DNA from: Geodermatophilus sp. YIM 151500
Lineage (GTDB): Bacteria > Actinomycetota > Actinomycetes > Mycobacteriales > Geodermatophilaceae
Length of the DNA stretch: 40,175 bases
Reading direction: 5' to 3'
Assembly (NCBI RefSeq): GCF_025716945.1
Contig: NZ_JAOVZT010000021.1
Coordinates: 1-40,175, forward strand
Shown: positions 23,413-31,900 of the stretch, one piece after another
How positions within the stretch are numbered: the first letter of the stretch is position 1
How the letters are laid out: each line of letters begins with the position of its first letter
Position numbers and translations under genes: made by a program
The notes under the pieces: model-generated
What the model was told of the DNA's origin: nothing
Database searches by the model: none
What the model saw: only the letters and a program-made list of their open reading frames with translations

Positions 23413-25227
23413 CGCCTAGTGACACGGTTGCTGATATCGGGCCTGTTAAACTGGCATGTGAGCCGCTAAGGTCTAGTGCGTGTACGTGAAGTCGTCCACG
23501 CGACACACGGCCCGCGGGCCGGTGCGGTATCTGCAGCTGGCGCACAACGAGTGGGACCCGGCCGCGGGGGTGTCCCGGACGAAGGTGCTGTACTCCTTCG
23601 GCCGGGAGGATCAGCTGGACCGGGCCGCCGTGCAGCGGCTGGTCGCCGCGCTGTCGAAGCTGCTGTCCCCGGAGCAGGCGCTGGCCGCCGGCGCCCCGGC
23701 GGGCCTGGCGTTCACCGAGTCCCGCCCGCTGGGCGGGGCGTTCGCCCTGGACGGGCTGTGGCGGCGGCTGGGCATCGATGACGCGATCCGCTCCCTGCTG
23801 GCCCGCCGGCGCATCGACGAGCAGTTGGCCGAGCGGGTGATCTTCGCGCTGGTGGCCAACCGGGCGCTGGCGCCATCCTCCAAGCTGGCCGCGACCGGCT
23901 GGATCGCCGCCGACGTCGCCATCGACGGCCTGGACGGGGCGGGCGAGGACGCCTGCTACCGGGCGATGGACGCCCTGCTCGGCGTGGAGGACGCGCTGGC
24001 CAAGCGGGTCTACGACGCCGTCGCCGACCTGCTCAACCTCGAGGTCGACCTGCTGTTCTTCGACACCACCTCCACCTACTTCGAAACCGACGAACCCAAC
24101 GCCCCGGTGGCCCGCGACGAGCGCGGCCGAGCCCTCGATCCCGAGGCCGCCACCGACGGACAGGCACCGGCGGCAGGGTTTCGCAGGTACGGCAAGTCCA
24201 AGGACCACCGCGACGACCTGCCCCAGGTCGTCATCGGCATGGCCGTCACCCGCACCGGCATCCCGGTGCGGGTGTGGTGCTGGCCGGGCAACACCGCCGA
24301 CTCCGCGCTGATCCGCCAGGTCAAAGACGACCTGCGGGACTGGACGCTGGCCCGGATCGTGTGGGTCGCCGACCGCGGCTTCGCCTCCGCCGAGAACCGC
24401 CGCTATCTGCAGCGGGCCGGCGGGCACTACCTCCTCGGCGAGCGGCTGCGCTCGGGGTCGGCGGAGGCGGCCGCGGCGCTGACCCGCCCCGGCCGCTACC
24501 GGGCCGTGGCCGACAACCTGCAGGTCAAAGAGGTCCGGCTACCCGAGGACATCGGCACCGGGGACCGATTCGTGGTCTGCTTCAACCCCGAGGCCGCCGA
24601 GCGCGACCGCCAGGTCCGCGAACGACTGGTCGCCGCCCTCGAAGACGCCATCGGCGGCAGCGACAAGCTCACCGCGACCAAGCGGGCCGAGCTGCGCGGG
24701 CAGCTCTCCACCAAGCCCGGCCTGCACCGCTACCTCAAGACCACGCCCGGTGGACTGCTGCGGATGGACAAGGCCGCGATCGCCGCCGAGACGAAGCTGG
24801 ACGGCAAGTTCCTGCTCCGCAGCTCCGACCCCAAGCTCACCGCCGAGGACATCGCCCTGGGCTACAAGCAGTTGCTCACCGTCGAGCGCGGCTGGCGAGA
24901 CATGAAGCAGCTCATCGACCTGCGCCCGGTCTACCACCGCCGCGAGGACCGCATCCGCGCCCACGTCCTGCTCTGCTGGCTGGCCCTGCTGCTCATCCGA
25001 ATCATCGAGACCACCACCGGCCGCACCTGGACCGGAGTGCGGGCCGAGCTGCAGCGCCTGCACGTGGGCACCTTCACCGGCCCGGCCGGCACCTTCCGCC
25101 AGCGCACCGAACTCACCACCGAACAGCAGGCCATCCTCGGCGCGCTGGGCCTGCCCGCCCCGCCCCGCATCCTCACCGCCGCACCCGCGGCCGCCTGACC
25201 TGGGACTTCACCGCGCCTAGTGACACG
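23413..25227 (+). mobile_element. IS1634-family insertion sequence
   Basis: A 572-residue transposase is flanked by the identical 14-bp sequence CGCCTAGTGACACG at 23413-23426 and 25214-25227, in the same orientation. Because they are direct and not inverted, they look like a target duplication; no clear terminal inverted repeat was found just inside them. From memory, members of this family can make long, variable target duplications. Confidence 0.65.
23480..25198 (+). CDS. IS1634-family transposase
   Basis: Encodes 572 residues from GTG 23480. It has the family N-terminus (RGPVRYLQLAHNEWDPAAG) and a DDE domain with FFDTTSTYFE (first Asp), YGKSKDHRDDLPQVVIG, WVADRGFASAENRRYL (second Asp) and the C-terminal Y-(2)-R...E region (ERGWRDMKQLIDLRPVYHR). 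It moves DNA by cut-and-paste chemistry in the IS4-like superfamily. The reading frame is intact, so the element may still be active. A 440-residue frame on the opposite strand is only its shadow. Confidence 0.92.
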   Translation: MYVKSSTRHTARGPVRYLQLAHNEWDPAAGVSRTKVLYSFGREDQLDRAAVQRLVAALSKLLSPEQALAAGAPAGLAFTESRPLGGAFALDGLWRRLGIDDAIRSLLARRRIDEQLAERVIFALVANRALAPSSKLAATGWIAADVAIDGLDGAGEDACYRAMDALLGVEDALAKRVYDAVADLLNLEVDLLFFDTTSTYFETDEPNAPVARDERGRALDPEAATDGQAPAAGFRRYGKSKDHRDDLPQVVIGMAVTRTGIPVRVWCWPGNTADSALIRQVKDDLRDWTLARIVWVADRGFASAENRRYLQRAGGHYLLGERLRSGSAEAAAALTRPGRYRAVADNLQVKEVRLPEDIGTGDRFVVCFNPEAAERDRQVRERLVAALEDAIGGSDKLTATKRAELRGQLSTKPGLHRYLKTTPGGLLRMDKAAIAAETKLDGKFLLRSSDPKLTAEDIALGYKQLLTVERGWRDMKQLIDLRPVYHRREDRIRAHVLLCWLALLLIRIIETTTGRTWTGVRAELQRLHVGTFTGPAGTFRQRTELTTEQQAILGALGLPAPPRILTAAPAAA

Positions 25228-25293
25228 CCCGGTCACCAGGCCAAGACCTGTTTCCGCAGCTCACCCCGCCCAATCGCCGACCAGTCGGCTACA

Positions 25294-25419
25294 TCAGCTG
25301 CGGAACCCGGGCCCGACGTCGCCCAGGACCGTGTAGCCGACGAGGAACGCCAAGGCGATCCCGCCGAGGATCACGTGCACCGGGCGCAGCACCCGGGCGT
25401 GTCGAAGTCGCTGGCCCAC
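25294..25419 (-). CDS. Possible 41-residue membrane peptide
   Basis: A GTG-started frame encodes a basic N-terminus and one helix (VLRPVHVILGGIALAFLVGY) ending in GDVGPGFRS. No ribosome site is evident. It lies between the IS1634 element and a GAF remnant. It could be a real small protein or the decayed end of a larger one. Confidence 0.25.
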   Translation of the reverse strand: MGQRLRHARVLRPVHVILGGIALAFLVGYTVLGDVGPGFRS

Positions 25420-25436
25420 TTGCTGGTGGCCGCCGC

Positions 25437-25643
25437 TCAGGAGCAGTGCCGATCCTTACGCACCATGGTGATCGTCGCCTCGTCGGCGCCGGGCACCATC
25501 GCGCATGCCAGCTTGGCGACGCCTTCCAGCACCTGCTGGGGCGAGGTGCGGCCTGGAGGCTGCGCGCGGCCTCGGCCAGCCGCCGGGCCGGCGCGTCCAG
25601 GCGGACCTGCGTGCCGGTGTCCTGCACCGAAGGCTGCCCCCAT
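25437..25643 (-). pseudogene. GAF-ANTAR type sensor, N-terminal remnant
   Basis: Minus-strand reading gives LDAPARRLAEAARSLQAAP in one frame and, after a shift, QVLEGVAKLACAMVPGADEA followed by TITMVRKD before a stop. This is the start of the GAF domain found in GAF-ANTAR proteins, two complete examples of which lie at 32-35 kb. The rest of the GAF and the ANTAR domain are missing. It is a frameshifted, truncated paralog. Confidence 0.5.
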
Positions 25644-26106
25644 TCACGCAGACCGTCGTCGCCCCCAGTGGTCACCGCGCATCTGACACGTTCGGAGACA
25701 CCTCGGTAGTCCCCTCGCACGGGGCGGCCCCACGTGCGGAGCCTTCACGCGGGGCCTGACCCGCGTCCGCCCCCATGGCGCGCACGCGGGACGCAAGCAC
25801 AGCACAGCCGACCACCCGGGGCGCAGCGGGCCGTCGCCGACGCGAGTAGGCTGTGCACTACAAGGTCGGTCCTGTCACCTCAGCGTGTTTGGCGTTGACC
25901 GTTGCGGTCGGCCACGGCGGCCGAGGCAGTTGTCCGCTGGTTCTCGTGCCGGCTTGCGCTCGCGCCACGCCGGTGACGCCGCCCCGTGGGCTGTCGCGAT
26001 GCGCGTTTCAGCGGTCCATGCCGATCCCCCGTGGATCGAGGTAGGTCATGGACTCGTTCGGCAAGCAGTTCGCCGCCCGGTCACCCGCCCAACGCGGTCT
26101 CCGCCG

Positions 26107-26628
26107 ATGAGCACCCGAGGCCTGGACAAGGACGACATCCGAGCCGGCGGAGATCGTCCGATCGAGGGGTCCGAAGGCGCCCGCGTGCGCCCATCGATGT
26201 GGGGACAAAGGCCGCGGCCGGAGTCAGGGAGCGCTCTGGTGATCGGGCGCCGGGGGCCGGCCGGGCTGGCGGACCTGACCGCAAACCGGCGGCGGCTGTC
26301 CGCGGCTCTGCACGACGGCGCCCGCCCGCCCGGTGCCGACGAGGACGCGGTCGAGCGCTTTCTGCTGGCCTACCAGGAGCTGACGTCCAACGCGCTGCGG
26401 CACGGCCGCTGGCCGGTCGGGGTCACCGTGTCCAGCACCGACACCGGCTGGCTGCTCGAGGTCAGCGACGCCGCGGCCGACCAGCCGCCCCGCCCTGCCA
26501 TCGGCCGCGATCCGGGGCCAGGGCGCCTGGGGCTGCGCATGGTCGCCGATATGTCCAACGCACACGGCTGGGACACCGACGGCCACCGCAAGGTCGTCTG
26601 GGCTCGCATTGACTACACCTCCCCGTGA
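26107..26628 (+). CDS. Stand-alone HATPase_c protein (anti-sigma/RsbW-like)
   Basis: Encodes 173 residues from ATG 26107. A roughly 60-residue variable N-terminus precedes a GHKL ATPase domain with N-box ELTSNALRHG, G1-like LLEVSDAAAD and G2-like GRLGLRMVADMS. Many actinobacteria have dozens of such single-domain kinases that phosphorylate anti-anti-sigma factors or bind sigma factors. It resembles the protein at 35295-35762 in layout (ELSSNALRHGR, GGLGLHLVARLS), so the two are paralogs. A regulator substrate is not encoded next to it. Role: probably stress or sigma-factor signalling. Confidence 0.78.
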   Translation: MSTRGLDKDDIRAGGDRPIEGSEGARVRPSMWGQRPRPESGSALVIGRRGPAGLADLTANRRRLSAALHDGARPPGADEDAVERFLLAYQELTSNALRHGRWPVGVTVSSTDTGWLLEVSDAAADQPPRPAIGRDPGPGRLGLRMVADMSNAHGWDTDGHRKVVWARIDYTSP

Positions 26629-27366
26629 TCATCGGGAGACGGCACTTCTCCCTCGGCCGGACAAGTGCCCACCTCCCGCCAGCGACGCGTCGACGACCCC
26701 ACCACGGTCCTCCACAGGAACCGAGAGCGCTCTCACCTGCGCGACGGTGCCGCCGTCCGTGACCCCGACGACGGCAGCTCTGCGGGCGACGCACGACCCG
26801 CGCCTCACCGTGTACATCCGCCGTCGGGACGTGCGCCTCGAACTGGTGCTCGCGGTCCGGCGAGCGGAGCGCGGCTCCTCGTCGAATTACACAGCCCTGT
26901 CCGGCCGGCGCCGCCCGACCGCCTGATGAGGTCATCCCCATGTTCTCTGCCGCCGTCTGGCCGTCCTCATCGGAGCACGCCCGCGGAATCCGAGCCTCGA
27001 CCGACAGGGGGCTTACGGTTCGCGTGCGTCCGATCCGGCGGGTGCCGAGCTGATCGGGCGCAGAACCCCGTCCCCCGGTCGTCCCACGGCGGGCGAACCC
27101 TCAGCTCAGTTCCCGCGTACCTCAAGGCGCCTCAAGCCAGTCGGCGTCCCCGCCCGCAAGCCGCGCACCGCCCCAGCTGCTCGGTTGCCCCCCAAGGGCG
27201 CGGGTCCGCCCGTCACCCTTGAACCTCTGGCACTGGACGCGTCCGAGCCACAGATGCCGGGGCCGGCGCACGGGCTCGGCGGCGCGGGGGCGGCGGGGCA
27301 GCGGGGTCCCTGGCTGAGCGGGGCTGGGACGAGCGTCGGTGCGCTGGGATGCCTGGGTGTGTCCAT
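26629..27366. other. Region without a supported gene
   Basis: About 740 bp follow the HATPase gene. Frames on both strands are Arg/Pro/Ser-rich and look like shadows or decayed sequence. No family motif, tRNA or clear hairpin was seen. Confidence 0.4.
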
Positions 27367-27600
27367 TCAGGGACCGGTCTCCCTCCGCCAGCGAGGGGCT
27401 GGGCGTCGAACGCGCCGAATTCCACCATCCACCTCGGCCGGGTCACCAGGCGACATAGGGCTCAGGCCGCTGGCCGTCGTGCTCTCCCCCGCCGCCTCGT
27501 GCTGCAGGACCGCCCCAACCGCGAACAGCGTCGGGCCCAGCGCGGCTAGCGGCAGGCCCGCGAGGCGGCTCCCCGACGCGGCCTCGGCGCCCACCTGCAC
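27367..27600 (-). pseudogene. Possible DMT-type permease N-terminal remnant
   Basis: The minus-strand frame encodes LAGLPLAALGPTLFAVGAVL followed by QHEAAGES, like the first helix of drug/metabolite-transporter-type permeases common in actinobacteria. After about 45 residues the frame becomes Arg-rich and stops. No further transporter helices are present. Similarity is short, so the call is tentative. Confidence 0.25.
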
Positions 27601-27723
27601 GGGTCAGGCATGCCGTACAACGGGGCACCGCGCGGCGCGGCAGGCACTCGAGGGCGCGGCACGGGATGGCGTACCGTCCGGGCACGGAGCCACTCAGGCT
27701 CCCGATGAGGGAGCACGCCGCTG

Positions 27724-27858
27724 ATGGCCGACAAGTCCCCCCGACACACGATGTCGAAGAAGTCCGGCAAGTCCATCAAGGAGAAGCGCACCGAGCGCAA
27801 GGCCAAGGCCGACAACACGGCCCAGGCGGCGCGGCTGACACGCGACAAGAAGCCCTGA
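27724..27858 (+). CDS. Small Lys-rich protein, 44 residues
   Basis: ATG 27724 to TGA 27858 encodes MADKSPRHTMSKKSGKSIKE followed by KRTERKAKADNTAQAARLTR and DKKP. From memory, short proteins starting MADKSPR and rich in Ser/Lys recur in many high-GC actinobacteria as conserved hypotheticals. The product is highly basic and probably disordered, so it may bind nucleic acid; that is inference. The gene lies 31 bp before another small gene in the same direction. Confidence 0.65.
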   Translation: MADKSPRHTMSKKSGKSIKEKRTERKAKADNTAQAARLTRDKKP

Positions 27859-27889
27859 GCCCCGTCGGCCCCGACCACCGATCCCCGTG

Positions 27890-28057
27890 ATGAGCACCGA
27901 GCCGGAAGTCCCCGCCCCCGGCACCGAACCGCCGGCCGCGAGCCAGCGGCTCCCCGACCCCTTCACCGACAGCGAGCTGGAAAAGCGTGCGGACATCGCG
28001 GAAGACCGGCGTCGGCAGCGGGAGCTCGACGACGGGGAGCTGGGCGGAGAGGCCTGA
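27890..28057 (+). CDS. Small acidic hypothetical protein, 55 residues
   Basis: ATG 27890 to TGA 28057 encodes MSTEPEVPAPGTEPPAASQR followed by LPDPFTDSELEKRADIAEDR and RRQRELDDGELGGEA. A Pro-rich, disordered start leads to a charged helix. It follows the Lys-rich protein by 31 bp, and the two may be co-transcribed. Codon use is strongly GC3-biased, in keeping with a real gene. No family was recognised. Confidence 0.5.
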   Translation: MSTEPEVPAPGTEPPAASQRLPDPFTDSELEKRADIAEDRRRQRELDDGELGGEA

Positions 28058-28249
28058 AGCCCGGCAGTCCCGCCGCCCGGCGCGGCGTGCCGACCTCCGC
28101 GCATGCCTGACCGGCACGCCGACAGGGGGGCAACCATCGCCGCTCACAGAGGACGGCGCGCCGGGTTCGGGAGTCGGGTACGGCCAACATGTCGTGCTTC
28201 CAATTGGTCGCCGAAAGTGACGGCCTAGGAGCACTTTTATGTGCGGTGG

Positions 28250-28492
28250 TCACCACCGGACCCCGTCGGTCCCGCTGGGGCCCCTCTCCTCTCCCACGCA
28301 CCACCACGGGAGCTGGGCGGGATTGATCGTCAGCCACGCCAGCTGGGCCTACCCCGGCAGTCGGGCCATACAGGTGACGAACTGGTTGCTGGCCCGGGCG
28401 GTCACGAGCTCCTGCGCGAGCTGCTGCAGGTCGACCGCTTCATCCAGCTCCCAGACCATGTCCGTGCCGGCCAACCGCAGGATCTTGGGCAT
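28250..28492 (-). pseudogene. Small hypothetical gene interrupted by an in-frame TAG
   Basis: From ATG 28492 the frame reads MPKILRLAGTDMVWELDEAV... to ...MARLPG, then TAG at 28349-28351. It continues in frame as AQLAWLTINPAQLPWWCVGE to a TGA at 28250. The part after TAG still looks coding, and a CAG-to-TAG change would explain the stop. As read, the product is 47 residues; intact it would be about 80. It may be a fresh nonsense mutation. Confidence 0.5.
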
Positions 28493-28786
28493 GTGCGCCA
28501 CCAAAGAATGGGCAACGGGAACTCGTCCACCGTACCGCCGGGGATCCTCTGAGCGACCCCGGATGCCCCACCGATTCCCTGACGTCTGCGGTAACGCCAC
28601 GCCATTTTTCATGGCGATTCTCGGATTCTCCCTTCGCGATGGTCCAGATTGTCGGGTCGAATGAGCAGACCAGGAATTTTCGCCACCGCTTTTCGCTCCC
28701 CCGCAGCGATATTGGGCGTACCGTCTGAGATGGCGCCAGTGCGGCGTCTAGCCCCTCCGCTCACGGAGGGAGAACGGCGGTCCCTG

Positions 28787-29161
28787 ATGGGACCCGACAG
28801 GACAACCCCGGTCAACGGCGGACCAGCCACTCCGGCCCGGCCCGTCACCCCTTCGACCCCAGGCCAGGCTTCCTTCCAGGCTCCGGCGGAGCCTGCCGTA
28901 CCCGGCCGCCGCGCCGGACGGGCGTGGGTCGCCCTGATCCCCGCGATGCTGGCTCTGCTCGTCATGCTCATCTTCGTCTTCCAGAACCTGCAGCGCAGTG
29001 AGATCAGCTTCTTCGGGCTGTCCGGCGATGCCCCGCTCGGCCTGGCCCTGCTCGGTGCGGCACTGCTCGGTGGCCTGGTCGTCTTCTGCCTCGGGTCGGT
29101 CCGCATCGTGCAGCTGCGCAAGCTCGCCCGTGGCCGTCAACAGCACGTGGATAGGTCATGA
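28787..29161 (+). CDS. LapA-domain membrane protein (DUF1049)
   Basis: Encodes 124 residues from ATG 28787; earlier in-frame starts at 28649 and 28730 add only polar sequence. A Pro/Ala-rich cytoplasmic segment is followed by a helix (AWVALIPAMLALLVMLIFVF), the short loop QNLQRSEISFFGLSGDAPLG, and a second helix (LLGAALLGGLVVFCLGSVRI) with a basic coil. The FxFQN...F signature between two helices is the LapA domain. In actinobacteria its function is unknown, though LapA links to envelope assembly in Gram-negatives. Its stop overlaps the DUF5994 start by ATGA. Confidence 0.8.
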   Translation: MGPDRTTPVNGGPATPARPVTPSTPGQASFQAPAEPAVPGRRAGRAWVALIPAMLALLVMLIFVFQNLQRSEISFFGLSGDAPLGLALLGAALLGGLVVFCLGSVRIVQLRKLARGRQQHVDRS

Positions 29162-30759
29162 CCACCATCCGGCAGAGGCGCCTTCCCTCACGAGGAGCGT
29201 CGACTGGCATGACACCCGACGGCCGAGAGGCGGTCGCGCGACGCGATGCGGCGGGCGCTGGCGGCGGCCCCGTCCGCATGGCATTGCTGGAGCCGGTTCG
29301 AGGCGAACGCACCCGGTTGGACGGGGCCTGGTGGCCGCGTTCCCGCAGCCTCCGGACCGAGCTGCCCGCCCTGATCGCGGCACTCAGCCAGCGCGGCGTT
29401 CGGGTCAGCCGGGTGACCTACCACCCGGACAGCTGGGACACCGCCTCCCGCCGGCTCGCCGCGGATGGTCGAGTCATCCGGCTCGGCTGGTTTCGAAGCC
29501 TGGACCCGCATCTGCTCAACTTGACCGCCGGAGAGGGCGGTCGTTCCCGGCTCGACCTCCTCGTCGTGCCGCCAGACGCCACTGAGGCGGTGGCCGCGAG
29601 GGCCATGTCCGCCGCGACCGCCCGTGAGAACCATGGCACGCCCACGGCCCTGCTGGACACTCTCCAGACGGCGCCCGACGCCGTCCGCCCCGCGTCACCG
29701 GTTGCAGAGCCACTTGTGGCCGCCGACTCGAGGGAGGCCGACGAAGGGGTCTGGGATTCCGAAGGCGCACGCGCGTCGGTGACGGTCGCCGGTAACGGGG
29801 CGAAGCGGCCCCGTCCGGCCGCGCAAGGCGGCCTGCACCTGTGGCCGACGGCATCGGGGACCGACACGTTCACGGCACCCCGGTTGAGCGTGTGGTCGAA
29901 GGTGTCTACCCCACCGACGGAGACGGTGCCAGGCACGTACGCCAGAGCGTGTGCGGCGGCGGGGACATCAGACCACGGCCGGGGCCGGGTACGCCGGCAG
30001 CCCCGACCAGGCATTCCAGGCCTTGGCCACCGTCTCGATGAACAAGAACCTCGAGGTGCGCGACATCGCCGAGCACCTGGTCCTCACCGGCGAGCGCCCT
30101 CGCCGAGACCCTCGACGAGGCGCTGTGGGAACTGGTCTGCGCCAGCCTGGCCCCCTATCGCAACCCCTGGGACGACCCGCTCCCCGCCTTCCCGAAGACC
30201 AGCCGGGGACGGCACGAGACCTCCTGACCGCCGCGGCGGTCGCACCCGGAACAGCCTCGGGTCGGCGCCGGGCCGCACGCGTTGCCGGCGCGTCGACCCG
30301 GCCGCGTTCTGCCTCGGCGCCTGCGCACAACGGGGGTCCGCACGCGAGGTTGTGCTGATCCTGAGACCGCCGTCGACATGGAACCGCGGAAGCCTCGGCC
30401 GGCAGCGGCGGCAGTCACGATCAGGCAGAGCCACGTCCCACGTCGGACAGCGTCCGGCGAGTAGCGTCGACGCCGACACAAGGGGGCACCATCGCCGCAC
30501 ACAGTGGACGCTGCGCAGAAGGCCGCCTCGAGTGCCCCTGCCGGGGCGACGAGACCATCCACGAGGAACGGTCCCGCGCGCTCACCGAAGCTCGCGCCCA
30601 CTCCGAACAGCCCGTCGACTGCCCCGAGTGCGGCGCCGCCACGACTCCGCTGTCCATACTCACGTGGGGGAACTGCCGGGCCTGTCGCACCGCGCAGTCC
30701 CGCCTGACCCATCCCCTGCGCTGGTGACGCACGCCGGCACCGCCCGGCCCGCCAGGTGA
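29158..30759 (+). CDS. DUF5994 protein with abnormal run-on C-terminus
   Basis: The open frame is 533 codons, but only about the first 215 look genuine. RGERTRLDGAWWPRSRSLRT, GVRVSRVTYHPDSWDTASRR, GRVIRLGWFRSLDPHLLNLT and SRLDLLVVPPD are the DUF5994 landmarks. The normal end would lie near WDSEGARAS (about 29790). After that the frame turns Arg/Pro-rich and runs antiparallel to, or through, a decayed ANTAR gene and a zinc-ribbon gene. The natural stop has probably been lost. GAGGAG upstream of ATG 29209 makes that start an alternative. Function of the family is unknown. Confidence 0.65.
   Translation: MTTIRQRRLPSRGASTGMTPDGREAVARRDAAGAGGGPVRMALLEPVRGERTRLDGAWWPRSRSLRTELPALIAALSQRGVRVSRVTYHPDSWDTASRRLAADGRVIRLGWFRSLDPHLLNLTAGEGGRSRLDLLVVPPDATEAVAARAMSAATARENHGTPTALLDTLQTAPDAVRPASPVAEPLVAADSREADEGVWDSEGARASVTVAGNGAKRPRPAAQGGLHLWPTASGTDTFTAPRLSVWSKVSTPPTETVPGTYARACAAAGTSDHGRGRVRRQPRPGIPGLGHRLDEQEPRGARHRRAPGPHRRAPSPRPSTRRCGNWSAPAWPPIATPGTTRSPPSRRPAGDGTRPPDRRGGRTRNSLGSAPGRTRCRRVDPAAFCLGACAQRGSAREVVLILRPPSTWNRGSLGRQRRQSRSGRATSHVGQRPASSVDADTRGHHRRTQWTLRRRPPRVPLPGRRDHPRGTVPRAHRSSRPLRTARRLPRVRRRHDSAVHTHVGELPGLSHRAVPPDPSPALVTHAGTARPAR
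29951..30227 (+). pseudogene. ANTAR-like regulator remnant, frameshifted
   Basis: One frame reads SPDQAFQALATVSMNKNLEV followed by RDIAEHLVLTG, the second half of an ANTAR RNA-binding domain (compare AFDLLIQLSSTSNRKLREIA in the intact gene at 34363). Near 30095 coding character moves to another frame, reading ALAETLDEALWELVCASLAP... to TGA 30227. No GAF or first ANTAR helix remains upstream. It overlaps the run-on part of the DUF5994 frame. Confidence 0.4.
30491..30727 (+). CDS. Zinc-ribbon protein lacking a standard start codon
   Basis: A frame ending at TGA 30727 encodes about 78 residues: IAAHSGRCAEGRLECPCRGD, ETIHEERSRALTEARAHSEQ, then PVDCPECGAATTPLSILTWG and NCRACRTAQSRLTHPLRW. CxC, CPECG and CRAC pairs suggest two zinc sites, and composition is clearly coding. 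There is no ATG, GTG or TTG near the 5' end. An AGGGGG ribosome-like site is correctly placed before an ATC codon at 30491, so the start may have mutated from ATG. The gene is either silenced or uses a rare start. Confidence 0.5.
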   Translation: MAAHSGRCAEGRLECPCRGDETIHEERSRALTEARAHSEQPVDCPECGAATTPLSILTWGNCRACRTAQSRLTHPLRW

Positions 30760-31011
30760 TCATCCGTCGCCCCAGGAGCGGTGGCCGGGCACGCCGACCT
30801 CACGCAGATCGGTCACAGCCAGCACCCGGCCGACCGGGTAGAGCTCGATCTCGGCGTCCTCGGTCGCGGCCGCCGTCACGGTGAGCCAGCCCGGCGGCCC
30901 GAACCTGACGACCCTCCGCAGCAACTCGAGCTGACGGGAGGGGTTCGCGGGGTCCTCGACCACCACCCGCCCCTCGTACAGGTGCCGGTCGTTCACGGTG
31001 GTGACATCCAT
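30760..31011 (-). CDS. Hypothetical 83-residue protein
   Basis: Encodes 83 residues from ATG 31011, which has GGAGGAG nine bases ahead; the longer frame is Arg-rich and antisense to the promoter of the cold-shock gene. The sequence ([20 protein letters not shown], then [20 protein letters not shown] and [20 protein letters not shown]) is a compact alpha/beta domain without membrane segments. It is divergent from the cold-shock gene 270 bp away. No family was recognised. Confidence 0.6.
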   Translation of the reverse strand: MDVTTVNDRHLYEGRVVVEDPANPSRQLELLRRVVRFGPPGWLTVTAAATEDAEIELYPVGRVLAVTDLREVGVPGHRSWGDG

Positions 31012-31280
31012 CCGCACAGCCTCCTCCGCTGACAGCCGCCGCCCGCCCGCGCGGTCGCCGGACCCGCCCTCCGGGAGAGCCACCGGCCGATTCGGTCCAT
31101 CGGCACCGCTGCCGCGGGAACTCGCGTACCGTGACAGCCGGTCGTCGTTGTGCCTCTGCCTCGTTCCCGAACGTCCGCAGTCGTCTCTGCCTGACGTTCC
31201 TCTCGGTCCTGCCGGTCGGTGCGGCGACCCAGGGGCCGGCGTCTGCCGGTCCTGACACCCCAGCACGGAATGAGAACGAC

Positions 31281-31484
31281 ATGGCTCAGGGCACTGTGAA
31301 GTGGTTCAACGCTGAGAAGGGCTTCGGCTTCCTCGAGCAGGACGGCGGCGGACCCGACGTCTTCTGCCACTTCTCCGCGATCACCGGCAGCGGCTACCGG
31401 TCGCTGGACGAGGCGCAGCGCGTCGAGTTCGACATCACCCAGGGCCAGAAGGGCCCCCAGGCGGAGAACGTCCGCGCGCTCTGA
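31281..31484 (+). CDS. csp: CspA-family cold-shock protein
   Basis: Encodes 67 residues: [20 protein letters not shown] with RNP1 KGFGFL, then DVFCHFSAI (RNP2) and the closing strands. It is the full length of the family, a five-stranded OB-fold RNA/DNA chaperone acting in the cytoplasm. A 270-bp intergenic region precedes it, consistent with a long regulated leader, and a terminator-like hairpin follows. Cys instead of Val in RNP2 (VFCHF) is common in actinobacterial members. It looks intact and is the most housekeeping-like gene in the att-bounded region. Confidence 0.92.
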   Translation: MAQGTVKWFNAEKGFGFLEQDGGGPDVFCHFSAITGSGYRSLDEAQRVEFDITQGQKGPQAENVRAL

Positions 31485-31494
31485 TCGATCGGGA

Positions 31495-31530
31495 GGGGCC
31501 GCGGCTGCGTTCGCGCCGCGGTCCCCGTTT
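31495..31530 (+). terminator. Terminator-like hairpin after csp
   Basis: GGGGCCGCGGC pairs with GCCGCGGTCCCC (one extra base), followed by GTTT, 10 bp past the csp stop. Strong stem with a short T-run. Confidence 0.65.
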
Positions 31531-31747
31531 CCCGTGCGAGCCCGTCTTACCGGCGCCGCACGGGCGCGGTGACCCACCCCGCCACCGATCGCCGGGATCG
31601 GCCACACTCGCGGACGTCCTCGCGGTCAGCTGACGGATGTCAACGCCGGCGCCATCTGTCAACTGCTCCCCTTGGCGTCGAGCCGCCGAGCGGAGCTGAA
31701 CGAGGTGCGGCCTTGGTCGTCGCGTTGACTTCCCCCGACTGAGCAGC

Positions 31748-31900
31748 GCTGAAGGCACGGTGTCGGGCAAGAAGCGCGCTGACCAGCCAATAGGGACTCC
31801 ACTGAACCTACCTTCCCAAGCTGATTACGCGGGTTCGATTCCCGTCACCTGCTCCACCGCGGTGTTTCGGAGCACCGTCCACAGGTGTCCCGGCAGACCG
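31748..31900 (+). repeat. att3: partial tRNA-Gly 3' end with arm and hairpin
   Basis: The arm block is GCTGAAGGCACGG (31748-31760), followed by CGCTGACCAGCC at 31777-31788. The tRNA part starts at the anticodon loop TTCCCAA (anticodon CCC, unlike TCC in units 2 and 4) at 31811, with GCGGGTTCGATTCCCGTC (31829-31846) and the acceptor end GCTCCA. A weaker hairpin, GTGTTTCGGAGCACC/GGTGTCCCGGCAGACC, spans about 31862-31900. Confidence 0.72.

Noticed and set aside
23105-24427. 440-codon open frame on the minus strand across the IS1634 transposase
   Set aside because: It is antisense to an intact transposase and Gly/Gln/Val-rich without family motifs; only the first ~84 codons (the small membrane protein) look real.
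25289-25720. 143-codon minus-strand frame after IS1634
   Set aside because: Only a short piece matches the start of a GAF domain, and coding character switches frame; it was listed as a remnant.
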